Positions 23,582 through 36,000 of a stretch of DNA of 64,000 bases are shown here, piece after piece. Each line of letters opens with the position of its first letter. Positions within the stretch are counted from its first letter, which is position 1. Source of the stretch: Sphagnum compactum (Eukaryota; Bryophyta; Sphagnopsida; Sphagnales); the NCBI GenBank assembly GCA_965153455.1, contig OZ234500.1, positions 16,491,579-16,555,578 on the forward strand, given 5' to 3'. The notes under the pieces were generated by a model. That model searched no databases and was not told the DNA's origin. It saw only the letters and a list, made by a program, of their open reading frames with translations. The translations under genes and the position numbers were made by a program.

Positions 23582-24750
23582 TTAGTTCAACAACAATATC
23601 TCCAGCTTGTGTTTCGTTAGGACTCACTCCTATAATGGCAACAACACCAAATCCCAACTAATGCAGAATCAATGCTCCTATTTGTGGTGTTACTTGAGTT
23701 TTGGGAAAATCAAACCTAATAGTAATCTGTTCCTCCTGAATTTCCTTACTCTTTGCAACAAATTGCTCGTCACTGGTATCAGACATCTTATGTTCCAAAA
23801 CATCTAATTTTCCAAATACTCCAATAATCTCATATGTACCAGCCTTCTAGGATCTACCAGTTCTGATACCAAAAGAAAGGGGAAATATTTTCTTCATTGT
23901 GTAAATCCCAACTGCTGAGCATACAGAGATTGATGCGTATTGCTGAGGTTTTACAGAGATGGACATATCTGCTTCAAGTATTACTTCTTCATCAAAACCC
24001 TTGCAAACATCTACAATCTATCATCTTATTTCTATGGACCATAAAGGATCAGTTTCATTCTTGATTTCTTCTCTAGGAGTCAACACGTTGTTTCACAAGA
24101 GTGGCAGCTCATACCCAACAATAAAAACCCCACAAAGACCAACTCAACAACTTCACATGATTCCTCTCAGAGACTGGACAAAGATTCAAGGCAGGATTAG
24201 TCAAGGTAATATATTTTATTATCCAGTATCCCCTTCCCAAAAGCCCCGGAGCTCCCACAAATGCAGCAGGTACTCTCTCCTTAGGATGGAATAAATTGCG
24301 CACTCATCATCTCAAGATCCCCAAAGTTATCACACATGAACTGCCACACAACCACTCCAGAAATCCTTGACACAATCATCCTCTCCCTTGTGTTGGTCCC
24401 TACAGAAAAACATACCAGACCTCTAGAACTTTTCTTGACTCTTGGCGCAGTGAAAATTCAATCGTTAGGGTTATTCCGATCTAACAATCCTAATGAAGTC
24501 TTATTCTTAACTAATTATCACTCCCAAAATCCAAATTCTACACACACTTTTAGTCTTCAAAAAGTCTAGCCATTTAGCTTTTCTTCGTCACCAAAAACCC
24601 CCTGCTCTTTCTTCCTCAGCCTGCCTCAAATATATTCCCCATAACCTGATCCCTTCGTTCCCAAGAAATATTCCTGTCAATTTCCTCGCATAACCGTGAT
24701 TCACAAAGCTCATGAAAAGTATTCATTGAGTAGTTGGGATTGCGCTCCAT
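23582..24750 (-). pseudogene. Unidentified exon-like pieces with in-frame stops
   Basis: Upstream of the PHD block on the same strand are three protein-like pieces. 24750-24620 starts MERNPNYSMNTFHELC and continues EEIDRNISWERRDQ. About 24396-24230 reads ISGVVVWQFMCDNFGDLEMM and, after an in-frame TAA, STCCICGSSGAFGKG. About 23795-23585 reads EEQITIRFDFPKTQV and, after an in-frame TAG, GVSPNETQAGDIVVELMHN. Composition is more protein-like than the surroundings, and a TTTTCTGTAG acceptor precedes the second piece. I do not recognise the family. They may be the N-terminal exons of the CHD-like pseudogene or a separate dead gene. A TGGTATCAGA motif at about 23865-23874 (minus strand) resembles a retroelement primer-binding site, but no LTRs were found. 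Confidence 0.35.
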
Positions 24751-24974
24751 CACAGAAACTAACTCACCAAGTTCCCTTTGTCAACAACAAAACAACAAAA
24801 CACACCAAAAACAGAAACACATCATAAACAAATTTTTCGACGCCGTTGAATCACCGCACCGCCAGCAATTCAGCCACCAAGCTGAATTAGGGTTTGTAGC
24901 CATCATCCACAGAAAACATCTGACATTGTTTTTAGGTTACAAGGGTGTTTAGCATCTTGCATATACATACTTGT

Positions 24975-27138
24975 GTATAGTTTCTACTTTAATATTAGAG
25001 TTATTTGTAAAGTCAAGCAATTAGGGGGTGAGAATGGTTGGTTTCGACATAATAAGGCATCAAACGCTTAACTGGGAACGAAAATTTTACAAAATGAAAT
25101 AACCAGGTCCCAAACTAGTTTTTGCACCAATTTGGGTGGTAAGATGAGTTTCATCCTGTCTTTCCTTTTTCTTGAGCGCCTCCGTGCTGCTACATATATT
25201 TTCATTGCTCCTACCTGTACAACTACAATAGTTACTCTTTAACCTTGTGCATTAAATGCTGAGTTTCAGCATTTCATATTGATATCTAATAAAATTTCCT
25301 TACTTTGCAGATACCCTTAAAAGAGGGGATAGGGGATGAAAGCAGGCCCGAAGACAGGGTGACTTTAGAGATAACTCTTTGTAACCCTTGTGTCTTTAGA
25401 GAGAGGGAGGGTTCTTGTGAACAATTGGCGAAGTAGGTAGTCCTTGGGCAAACAATGCACAAGGCTCCCTGACAGGGAAAGCTAGACTCTCTCTCTCTCT
25501 CTTTCTCTCAACAGAGAGAAAGATCGAAGACAGAAAACGTGTGAGTGCAGTGATTGATTCAGAGTACATAGAATAAGTAGGCAGTTGATCGTCAGGCAAG
25601 AGCGACGTGGACATTTGAAAGGCTATGAAGAAGTTGAGGATTTGATTGTGAGCTGAAATGATCCAAAGGATTGCCACGTTATATAACCTGACGGCATATC
25701 AATTTTGCCTTCCAGCAAAATGGCTACATACATACAGTAATAATTAACTACCTCTTCAATTTGCTATGACACGAAATCCAATTGAGGTTTGGATCCTTGT
25801 CACCCAATTCTAGGAGACAGTAAAACTCCATCAAGACAAACAAAAGACAGTACGTAAGCTCAAAGGACTCTCTGACAGATTCATGATCGGCATGAACCAA
25901 CCAGTTGTGCTTGAGAAGCGATCCTCGTTTCTTTCACACATCTCTGCCCAGCCAGTGCGCCTCCATCACTGGTCGATTTGTGACAGATGACGCCTTTTTA
26001 ATTTACGGTCTTCTATTTGAGTACTGTTGTCCCGATTGTTGTTGTGCTCTTTCGTGACTTGTGTTCTAGAGCTTATATTTGCCTTGTACCTCTTGCAGAT
26101 GGGTTCCTGTCCCTGCCATTTTTAAAATTTATATACAAGGTTTTTCTTCTTCAACTAGTATCCACTTTTGAACATACCAGCCTGATCCTGGTAATGAATT
26201 TATTTATTTATTTCATACCCATAAGATTACATATGCCCAAAAGTTGTTAATGCAATCAGAATAAGAGTGCCAGTGCTGCAAAATTTCCCCTTTAGTCTGC
26301 TCTTTGCCCTGTTATTTTTTCATCACGTCATGTTTTGCACCAATAACCTCCCATTTTACCAGTATCAAAGGGCATGTAAAATGGTAGGTAACATTTGTCA
26401 AGGGTCTTGTAACATGTTACATAACCTACTAACACACCTAACATGTATGACATGGGTTCAAACCATGTTGTAGAAATGCCAAGGTGAAACAAATTGGGGC
26501 AAACGGCACATGAGGGGAAAAGAGAATTGTAACAATTCTCTTGTCATTCACAACTATGGGCATATCCTCTAATGTTAGGGGGTTGGGATTGAGAATGGGC
26601 ATGTAATTTGATGTAAATAGATTGTTACTTATATAATTATTTAGGGGTTAAGTTTGGTAATTTATTTGGTGGTTGGACTTTATAATTTAATAATAGTTTG
26701 GTGAGTCAATATCAATTAATTATAGACTTAATTAATGTGCATGTTATATAAAATTTTAAGAATTTTTTTGTTTAATTTTATTTTGGATAATATATAAGTG
26801 CGTGTTTGAAATTTTTGGAAACATTTTCACTTGATTAAATTTTTTTGTTATATGAGTGTAAAGTTTCATGGGATAGACTTGTGAAAAGAATTAAAATTTT
26901 AATTTTCAAAAATTTTGACATAGTTTATGAATGTGTGAATCCATAATAAGATAATAATATGACATAATAGTTATACATGCAAAATACAAAGATGAGTGAA
27001 TATTTGTGTAAACAGGAATATAAATTTTCATAGTTATATAATAAATATACATAATTTCAATCTTATACCTGCTTGTGATCTATAAGCACTTTGATCCTGA
27101 TATCGGGAGTTTGAAACTGGTATGAAGCAAGTATATAT
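24975..27138. other. Intergenic, no gene seen
   Basis: Mixed-composition sequence becoming AT-rich after 26500. Open frames are short and unlike proteins. A CT microsatellite lies at 25489-25508. A tRNA-like box B (GGGTTCAAACC) at about 26454 has no convincing box A. Confidence 0.5.
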
Positions 27139-27537
27139 CGATGTTGGGCAATTCTTTGTTTTTATGAAGAATCTCTCACTCCAGTTCTAAAAACCAATTT
27201 AAGAACAGTTTCAGTTATGATTCCACACATCAATAAATTTCGGTTTTGATTCTAGTTTCAATTTGGAAAATCAGAACCAGTTAACCTCAAAGTATAGCCA
27301 TTGATTCCTTTTCTTTTAAAGAAAAAAAGCTTGATTCTGGTTCTCATTTCAGTTCCACACATGAACACAACTGGGAATACAGTTTTGGGTCTGGTTCTTC
27401 AAAAACAATCTAAAATCTAATTCCAGTTCTAGAACTGGTTTCAAAAGAAGACCCAGTTTTGATTCAATTTTTACTAACCAGAACCAGAATCGACAGTTCT
27501 AAAAACCCTGCAAACTGGGTGACCACCCAACACCTCA
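27139..27537. mobile_element. CCAGTGTTGG-family inverted-repeat element, eroded
   Basis: The left end CGATGTTGGGCAATTC and right end GACCACCCAACACC are inverted copies of the terminus seen intact at 51252-51346. The body consists of degenerate GGTTCTGGTTCC and CCAGTTCTAGAACTGG words, many of which are themselves palindromic. No coding capacity; probably a non-autonomous DNA element. Confidence 0.55.
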
Positions 27538-28146
27538 TGTATAGATATATGATCTTATTGAGACTCATACAAAATTTGGTACAAGGTTGGTATTGCCTCA
27601 GGTCCCTACAAGGCTAGTATAGGTCTAATAAGGCTTGTATTGCCTCAGCTGCTCATACCAGACTGGTAGGGTCCGTGTTAGTAGTGTTGATGGTTGATAG
27701 CAAGCGCAGACCTATGTACCAAACCAACACTGGGACATACCTACTTCGATCCTGTCAGAAGAGTGTACAGTTGAGCTTTGTACCGTCATCTTCCCCCTTT
27801 TGTGGCCCCTACTTATTACTGTCACCCAAGTCCCATTCGCATAAAAAGTAGAGCATAGAGGACAAACTAAAAACGTTGGAGAGTAGCAAGACAATGAGCT
27901 CTGATTCTCAGACGCTAATCCCATTCTGCAGCGGCTGGTCCTTTAATTTGTTCTTGGTTGCGGCATTTAATGGTTATGTGACCTGATGGAAGTTGAGAAG
28001 ACAAAAACAAGAACCAAAACACAGTAGTACCTAGCCTACATCTTTCAGAGTTCTGGAGAACAAAATCTGTACTTAAGGAGAATTTCTCTGAAATACTGGA
28101 TTACAAAAAGAATCTCTGAACTCATTGAGGATTGCATCAAGTCAGA

Positions 28147-28206
28147 AAGTGTGATCTCCACTAGTACTACTTACTCTCCAAATTTGTACTAGTGGAGATC
28201 ACACTT
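28147..28206. repeat. Perfect 21-bp inverted repeat with 18-nt loop
   Basis: AAGTGTGATCTCCACTAGTA plus C (28147-28167) is followed after 18 nt by its exact reverse complement (28186-28206). A transcript would fold into an uninterrupted 21-bp hairpin. It is not part of any element I recognise, and pairing stops immediately outside and inside the arms. Confidence 0.95.
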
Positions 28207-28209
28207 CTC

Positions 28210-29439
28210 ATCAGATGATGCCTCAGAGCTCAGGCCTGTGTGAAGAAGTCCAGTCCCAGCTTGCGGCCCAAGTGAGGCACTACCAAGAACTACCAGCACA
28301 CTGTCCATGCAGGATGGATGGATGGTATGTGGACAGGAAACACTTTTTCATTGTATTCCTCATGTCTGGCAACTAATCATGGTGGTTACCAATTTGCTAC
28401 CCATCCATATGTTTCTGTCTACCTACCTAGTGGGCACCAAGTGTCTTAACTACTTGCTAACCAGTGTTTTTTTGGTCCAGTTTGTGATTTAGCCAAAGTG
28501 GCAACCTTTCAATCGGAAGATTTAGCCAACTTTGGCTATAAACAAGAAATGAAAGTTTTTTTTTTTTTTTAAAATTTAAAACTTCATTCTGTATTTTTGG
28601 CTACCTACTTGAACCATGTATAGAAATCTGATTTTTTTTCCTTTATTTTTTTGAATTCGGACTATTGAAAAATCCTGAAAGTACTTTCATTCTTCATTTT
28701 TCATTTTATTTTTCACTTTATGGGAAATATTCACCAATTAAAAAAGGGTTTGTTACCTACCTACATAGTAAGTTCTTATATTTCCTACTTCTCACCTTCG
28801 ATACTTATCCACTTAATATATGGGTAGTTAATTACGTAGGTAGTGCGGAGGAAGGTTTAAAGGATAGGTTACCAAGGTGGAACCTTGATAACTTAGTTGA
28901 GATTCATCCATAACAATTTCATAGTGAGTTTCCAATGGATGGTGAACAGTTGGGGCCAGGCCACATAATCTTGTCCCTTGTGGCATAAGGCTTTTAACCT
29001 ATGAACATTGTATGTATGGCTAAAGTTTCATAGATTGGTTATTTGTTGTTTGGTGAGAATAGGGGAAAGAATTGAATTGTAAGTGAAAATAGTTTTTTTC
29101 AATGTTATTATGTAGCATACCAATTTCAAATATATATAGCATTCATTAAAAAAGAAAGGTTGCATATTATGAGATGATGAGATTGTGCATATTATGGATT
29201 TAATAGTTTATGTTGGGGCCAAAGGTCTCAAATTTTCAGTCGGTTGTATAAACAAGATGAAACCTTGGCAAACTTCATTAAACAAAGCACCCAACAAAGG
29301 GAGAAAAGAAGAAACAAAGAAAGAGGACCCAAGTCCGAGCCAAAAGAGCAAACCCCAAAGTGGGTCACTATCAGGGCACAAGAACAAATCAAGGTTGCTT
29401 GCCAGTTCTTTGCACACTTAAATCCCCCCAGATGCGGGT
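28210..29439. other. Intergenic, no gene seen
   Basis: Short open frames only. Simple features are a T11 run near 28560 and scattered CCTACCTA words. Nothing resembles a protein family. Confidence 0.5.
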
Positions 29440-29550
29440 GTTACCAGAACAAGGAGTCTGCCTGATGCGGAGTCTCAGAGGGGGGCGTGTAACCAAGGAT
29501 TTGGAATCCACCCTCGGCTCCGCCTCAGGCAGACTTGCCATTCTGGTAAC
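29440..29550. mobile_element. 111-bp fold-back element
   Basis: The left arm from 29440 (GTTACCAGAACAAGGAGTCT, then GCCTGATGCGGAG) is inverted in the right arm ending at 29550 (CTCCGCCTCAGGCAGACTTG, then CCATTCTGGTAAC), with about 40-bp arms at roughly 80% identity and a spacer of about 30 bp. The size and termini fit a miniature inverted-repeat element. No clear target-site duplication; the palindrome even continues weakly into the flanks (GGGT / ACCC). Confidence 0.65.
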
Positions 29551-30182
29551 GTACCCTGTCTTGGGGTCTTATCTACCGCATATAGTAGCAGCAAGCTACC
29601 CAGACATGTCATCTTGTTAGATGGCAGAGTCTTGAGTCTGCCGATTTACATTATAGTATTCCACAGGCTTCCCACTCCTGACCTGCCCAAATATTTTGCT
29701 GCAAGATTCAGCTTACAAACTTTGAACCTGCATCCACATGCTGGCTGCATCATGGTCTCCTTCCTGCAAAACCCCCCACAAGCTAATTATGTTCTTATAC
29801 AAATCTCAATGACTGCATGAGGCACAGACTGCCAGAATGAATTTTTTTTGGTGTGTGGGGTAACTTAAGTTAGCAGTGCCTGCTATGAAGGTAGGCAACA
29901 CTGATGATCTGCGACAACATGATCTGGTTGCTTTCCAGGTGTTGTGTAGGAGACTCAAGCTACCCTTATGTGTATTTCCAGCACTCTGTTATAAATAGCA
30001 CTTTCAAGCTTTTTTTTAAAAAAAATTTGGACATAGTCAAATGATCGTATTATGCAATGTGCCAGGTACAGCCTATTGTGCCCAGTGAGGTGCCTCTGAG
30101 GAATTTGGGAGAGCCAAAATTTCTGAACAGGCAGTTCACAATGGGCACAATGGGCTTCAGTGACCAAGCACCCACCAGTGTA

Positions 30183-30219
30183 CCATCCAAGAAATCCCGT
30201 TCTGGGATTTCATGGATGG
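30183..30219. repeat. Short hairpin, 16-bp arms
   Basis: CCATCCAAGAAATCCC and GGGATTTCATGGATGG are inverted copies with one mismatch, separated by GTTCT. Confidence 0.85.
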
Positions 30220-33200
30220 GATGAACCTGTCCCCCAGGAGTCAGTTTATTTGGTCAGTAGTTTTTTTCTTTCTTCTTGGCCTTCTTTTTTCTCTCAGACT
30301 TTTTTTTTGTGTTTTTTTTGGGAGCTCACTGTTTTTCTGCCTGGGCTCATTTCGGTTTAATTTGTTTTCCCACCACCCTAACCACCATTTTTTTTTGGGG
30401 GAACTCCTACCTACCACCCTTCCTCCTACCAGCCCATCTACCTCCCTCATTCTGCTCACCCCTCTTTTGTGCTTGTGTTCTCCTCCATCACCGACGCTTG
30501 AAATTTAGTGGGACCCGGGTTTAGGGTTGCAGAGCTTTAGAAGAGTGAGGAGAAACAAGGGGAGGCTTCGAGTGCCCAGGTGGGAGGAGCTTGGAGCAAG
30601 CGTGAAAAACAATAGAACTACAAGGTAAGCTCCCTTCCTCCCTTTGTGTTTTTTTTAAGGTTTACGCAAGCTGAATTTTGTTCCAGTGTTGCAAGTCTGA
30701 AGGTCACGATGACAAGGAGCTCCTCGTTGTCAATTGGTTTGATCTACAACAAGGCCTAGTTCCATCTCCATTACACACAACTAAACCTCCAAAAAACTTG
30801 TGTGACTTGTTTGTTCAACTAGAACACACACTCTAAGATAAAGACTATGTAATATTAATTATATACAACTAATCAAATGTAATAACTTGTCTAAAATGTA
30901 GAGCCAAGTTTATATTTTTTTTCAATAAAATTCTATTTGTGTACATAGAGAACTTTGTGACCAGACAGGGAGTGACCGAACAGGGAGTCTTTTTGGTGGT
31001 TTTTGTAGTGTGAAAGCTATATTCGTTTTAAGGTTTAGGAGATAAACCCACCGTTAACTTTCTTCATGCAAACGGCGGGGTTTATATTTTCTTTTGTTCG
31101 TTAGTGACTGTGAGTTGGAAGGTTTGTTGCTTGTGTGTTATGTGAAACAGGGTGATAGCTGGAGATGGATGGCCAAGCGCAATCTATGGATGCAAGAAAG
31201 GCGGGAAGAACAGGAGGTTGGACGAGGATAAAAGATGGGATTCGAAGGAGAAAGAGGGAGGTAGACAGGTAGAATGAGGGCAGTTTTTGGTGGTAAGAGA
31301 GGAGCTTCCAGGATAGTTAGTTGCTGGGTTTTTTTCCTTCCGCTGCACCAGTAACTATAAGATGGCTAGCTCTATGTTTTGGTTAGAATTAGGACTAATC
31401 AAGGGTTGATGCTAAAGGCTGATGAAGCTTAAAGGTGGTCTGAGTTGTAAAATCGAATGCATATAGAAACTGCATCTGTAGAAGTTTGGGGGGGGGGGAG
31501 ACCTTGTTTGGATTATTCAGTGGGTAGTTCATAACACCTGAATAGGAGCTAGAAACCTCTTTGTGGGTATCCTTGGGACTGGGCAGAATGTGATTGAGAT
31601 AGAGAAATAGGATGGAAGATTACAGCAAGCATTCATAGATCCATGTCTTTCATAGAATTCTGTCCCCTTCTTGAGTAGTTGTAAGCCAACTTGGTGCACC
31701 TGGTTCAGTTGTTGAGTAGAGCCCAGAAGTTGATCCGTGTTAAGCCCTAGCAAAAGCATTTATGTTCATTGACCCAGGTAGAAAGGGAAAAAGGGGAGAA
31801 GGGAATTAGTAGCTCATCACAGATCGAATGAACATTGAGAGCTCTGATTTCAAGCCAGACCCTACTAACATTTTGCACTAACAATACAAGAATGCCACTG
31901 CTTCCAGCAACAATCAAGGGATACTACTGTAGTAGACTTGAGATAGGTTGATGTGTGCATATTTTTGGGAACCAGCAAGGATGGAGGGTTAGGAGTTGTG
32001 GGACCTCATAATAGGACTGCTGTAATATTGCATGCTTAACAGGAAATGAGTTATTGAGATTCTAACAGAGTGGATTTATGGGAGAAGTAGAGGTTTTGTG
32101 GACTCTTTCTTTTAGGTTACAAACTTAACCTTTTAAAAACAAGATAGCACCCCCAATTCATATTCTAATTCAATTTTGAAAATAAGAGGATTCTTTGTTA
32201 GGTTCCAATGATAGTTCCAAAAAAACTTGAAACCTCCATTCTAGAGAACCTAAAACCTGAGTTTACAACATGACACGAACTTGCTGAAATCCAAGAACCG
32301 ACCAACACTAGAACAGACCCGTGACAGTTATTCTTAATATTCATGACAATCGTTCTCAAAAAAACCCTAAACCCTAAACCCTAAGACTTGATTCTGATAT
32401 ATAACCCAAGGTTCTCAAAAAAATCTGAACAAAGAAAGAACTGACCACAAAAACTGCTGGTTTGTTATGGATTCTTTCATGAAAACCACAAGTTCTTGAA
32501 GACCTTTGAAATATAGCTGGGATGGGCAGTTCTTTGATTCTGATAAAATGTACCAAGAATTGATGGTTATGGAAAATTCAAAATAACTGCACAACACTGG
32601 TTGGAACCCAATGCATGAATGCATGAATGAGATGATGATGCCTAGGCTCAGCTGAGCTCCTCCAATTAACCCAAGTTCACAAACATCAAATCCCAGGCAT
32701 TTTAGCTCTGGGTTTAGTGTTAGGGTTAAACCCTAAACCCAGTAAGCAGCTGTGGAAGATCATCGGGAGATTCAGGGTGGTGAGGGTCTCGTGTAGGTAT
32801 GAGAATCATGATTCATCACAACCACAACTCCAAAAATTCATTGTTATAGTAGAAAAAGGCCACCTGTTATACACCTTGTCAACTGCTGGGAATCCAGCAA
32901 AGTGCACAAAATTCCACTCAAATTTTGTGTGTCTGTTGCCTTCTTCTTCCCAATTTGAAACTGAAATTGTGGGGGGTACACAGATTGCGTCGGCTAATTT
33001 GGCGTCTTGTGGCGACCACCATAAATGTTGGAAGCAGCAAGCAAAATGGGTATGAATGAATTCAGCAAATCCAGATTACTACAGGGATGCTACAGGGATG
33101 TGGGACCAAACTGCCAAGACACTTTATGCCACTAAGGTTTTTTTTGGAGGGATTTAGATAGTAGAGAATTTAAGGTAGGCTTTACCTTTTTCTGAGGCGG

Positions 33201-34080
33201 CTCAAAAGAAAACAAAAAAAACTATCCTTGCTCCATCCTGCTTTCCATGAGGACATGCTACATTAGACTACTTCACTAATCTATCCTTGAAATCTGCAAC
33301 TATTTTAGGTAGTACTTTTACTCTGGATTTGCAAGGGGAGTCTTGGAACTATTGATTGATTCTGACCCACTCCCACCATCACCCACAAATTTGATGGGGA
33401 CTCTCTGGACACCCACAACTTGTAGATCCTATCTAATAGTGATACCCATGTGCTCCGTGACTGAGGGCATGGAATTTTATAGAACGGTTCAGGTCCCTGT
33501 GGCTTGTACTCATGTACTACTAGTCCTACTACTGCTACTACAAGCATATATATAGTTAGAACGCATGAGTTTTAGTCAGTACGGTCGTTTGCAAATCAAG
33601 GATGTCACGACTGCAGCTGGTGTACTTAATTTGGGCAAACTAAACCGATAATGTAGACTCATTACTATTATGAAGATGATGATGAGATTGTTTTCATGTT
33701 GCTTGAATCCAAGAAGACCACAAGCTTTGATATTGTGACTCATAATACTCAGCTGTGGGGGAACCCCAAAGCTTCAAATGTTTTTTCTTTTGTGATGAGC
33801 ATCTTTGATTGGCCCATCACAAAATTTTAAAAACCAAAATCAAACTTTGAACAGTTCCAAAATAGATATGTAGATTCATTACTATTTGTGATGATGAGAA
33901 TTTTCCATTTTGCCTGATCAAAGACCGCTGATGAGAGTCAAATCGAGTATGATTTTTTTTGGGGGAAGGGGTGAGTACACATGTCTGGTCAAAATAAGAA
34001 TAGCAGAACTTATCCATGTGCTCATCAGTTCATTGGACAGCGAGAGCTGGATCACTGACTTGTAGGAAGAGATATAATAA
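30220..34080. other. Intergenic, decayed repeats, no gene seen
   Basis: T-rich and polypurine stretches, a G9 run near 31490, and right-end-like motifs of the CCAGTGTTGG family at about 32298-32310 (CCGACCAACACTAG) and 32586-32600 (CTGCACAACACTGG) whose left ends I could not place. A telomere-type cluster is at 32363-32383. Open frames of 60-112 codons look random. Confidence 0.5.
32363..32383. repeat. Interstitial plant telomere-type repeat
   Basis: Three exact head-to-tail CCCTAAA units. Single or double AACCCTAAAC units also occur at about 22649 and 32730. A short interstitial array this size is common and does not mark a chromosome end. Confidence 0.85.
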
Positions 34081-34085
34081 GTAGG

Positions 34086-34088
<3 letters not shown>

Positions 34089-34118
<30 letters not shown>
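34089..34118. repeat. GA microsatellite
   Basis: About 15 uninterrupted GA units, with no gene nearby. Confidence 0.92.
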
Positions 34119-34120
<2 letters not shown>

Positions 34121-34485
34121 CAGTTTTGTTGTTGTTGATTCATTCAGTTGTCCCATTCAGTTTGGCCTTGAAAATAGGTCCCCTTGAATCTGCTGCCACC
34201 TAGATGCTTGGCCTCCAAGTGCTCTTTCTTCCTGAGTCCTGCCTGACTCCTCACTCTCCTTCCACTTTTGTGTGTACTTTTTACCCACTCCCTGGCAATT
34301 GTTCGTTCCTGGACCAATTAGAAACAAAAACACTCATATTTTGGATCTGCTGATTCCCCAAGATCTCCCCCAGCAATAAATTCACTACTTGATTCCCAAG
34401 TCAATCTTGTGCTTTGATATCAAGGTCAAGAAAGATGGGTGTAAGAAGGTGCAAAGAAAGAAAGAAAGAGGTGTCCAGGTATGTA

Positions 34486-34845
34486 CCAGTGTTGGGTGGG
34501 CACACTTTGGCGGGTAACAATTTGTCGGTTGTGGTTCCAGTCAGTAAGCATGGAATCAGACCTGACTCTGATTTTCAGAACAGGAATCAGATTTTTTTGT
34601 TTGAATTTTTTTTCTTCAAGAATTAGACACAGAACTGGAAACACAGGTCTGATTTTCAAAACCAGAACCATAATCCTTTTGAAAAAAAAAAAGACCCAAT
34701 TTCTGGTTCCATTTGTGTGTAGAACCTGAACCCCAAGACACTTGTAATTTGTTTGTTTTATAACTGGACCCAAGACAATTATAATTTGGTTTTTTTAAAA
34801 CCAGAACTCGAGGTTCTTCACCAAAATAAAGAACCAGCCAATTCT
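34486..34845. mobile_element. CCAGTGTTGG-family element with eroded right end
   Basis: Left end CCAGTGTTGGGTGGGC at 34486. The right end near 34828-34845 reads GAACCAGCCAATTCT, a mutated inverted copy of the GAACTGCCCAACACTGG terminus. The body has the family's typical ACCAGAACC/GGTTCCAG words and no coding capacity. Confidence 0.55.
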
Positions 34846-34849
34846 CTAC

Positions 34850-36000
34850 ATGTATACCATATATAGCGAGCACAGAATATATATAAGCTTCTTGGGTGTT
34901 GAGATTGGCACCTACTTTGATAAACATATTTAAAGAATGGGTTTCTTCTCATTTGTGAATAGAAAGTAAAGTTAACAGATTTGAAACATTTGGGAATCAT
35001 ATAATAATAATAATGTACTCCCAAAAAAAGCAAAGTTGAATTGGACATGTTTGCATAATACAATTGCAGCATCTCTCTTTATTGGAAGTGACCACATTGG
35101 ATTCTGATGAGTTGAATGAAATCAGAAGTAATGAATGGGTTGAAAAGCCAAAGACCTTCAGGGCTCAAGCCCCCCCCCCATAATTGGGGACACCTCATTT
35201 CTCCACAAATGCTTGCAGGTTCTGTTCCTTTCCCCCAACTCCAAGTGTAGCATAAATCAAGTCCGTTTTGGTGGGGGTCATATCAGACTGACAACCTTTC
35301 TAAAAGAATGGTAGGTGCTTTCCAAAGCCCTATTAGGCTAGTGAAACACTGTTCCAATCCAGAAGAGCTTCTAGTTGGGTGGTGTAGGGCCTCATTGCTA
35401 CTAAAGATAGCTGTTGCAAAACAACTCCATTTTGGGCTTTTGCTGCAGAGCAAAGCAGTCAGTGGATCATGTTTTCCAGATCTCCAAGTGCAAGGTACAG
35501 TGTGCTATATGATATCCTTCACTGCAGGGATCAGAACATGTTCACTCCCTGGCACCTGCACACTGGGAGATCTCTCAAACATGGGACGGTTGCAAATTTG
35601 GCTTTTGAGAAAAGCAATGCATCTCACTCTCACTTTCCTACTTCTGAAACTTTCTTGCTGAATTCTTGGGTGCTGCTGAAAAAGATAGTTACTACTTGCA
35701 GCCCTTTTCTTTTTTGTTTCTAACAAAGTGCTTACATGATTGCTGAAAACTTGGACTCTAGAACCCATATGGCAATATGTGGTTTGGTAATCTTTGGTAA
35801 AGGACTTGGCCATATTCTGCTGGCAACATGGGAGTGTGGCAAAATTGTGTGTGTGTGTTGTAAGTGACATTGTAGTGACAACAATTTGAAATAAGAGACA
35901 TATCGTTCATAGCTGCAACCAAACTTGGGCTCTGCATTGTCTTCACACCACACTACCAATGATGATCAACTAACATAAGGTTGGAATATTGATATATTTT
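34850..36000. other. Intergenic, no gene seen
   Basis: Open frames of up to 121 codons on both strands around 35300-35960 overlap each other and match nothing I know. A C9 run is at 35170-35178. Confidence 0.45.

Noticed and set aside
23865-23874. TGGTATCAGA on the minus strand as a retrotransposon primer-binding site
   Set aside because: No flanking long terminal repeats, polypurine tract or gag/pol domains were found.
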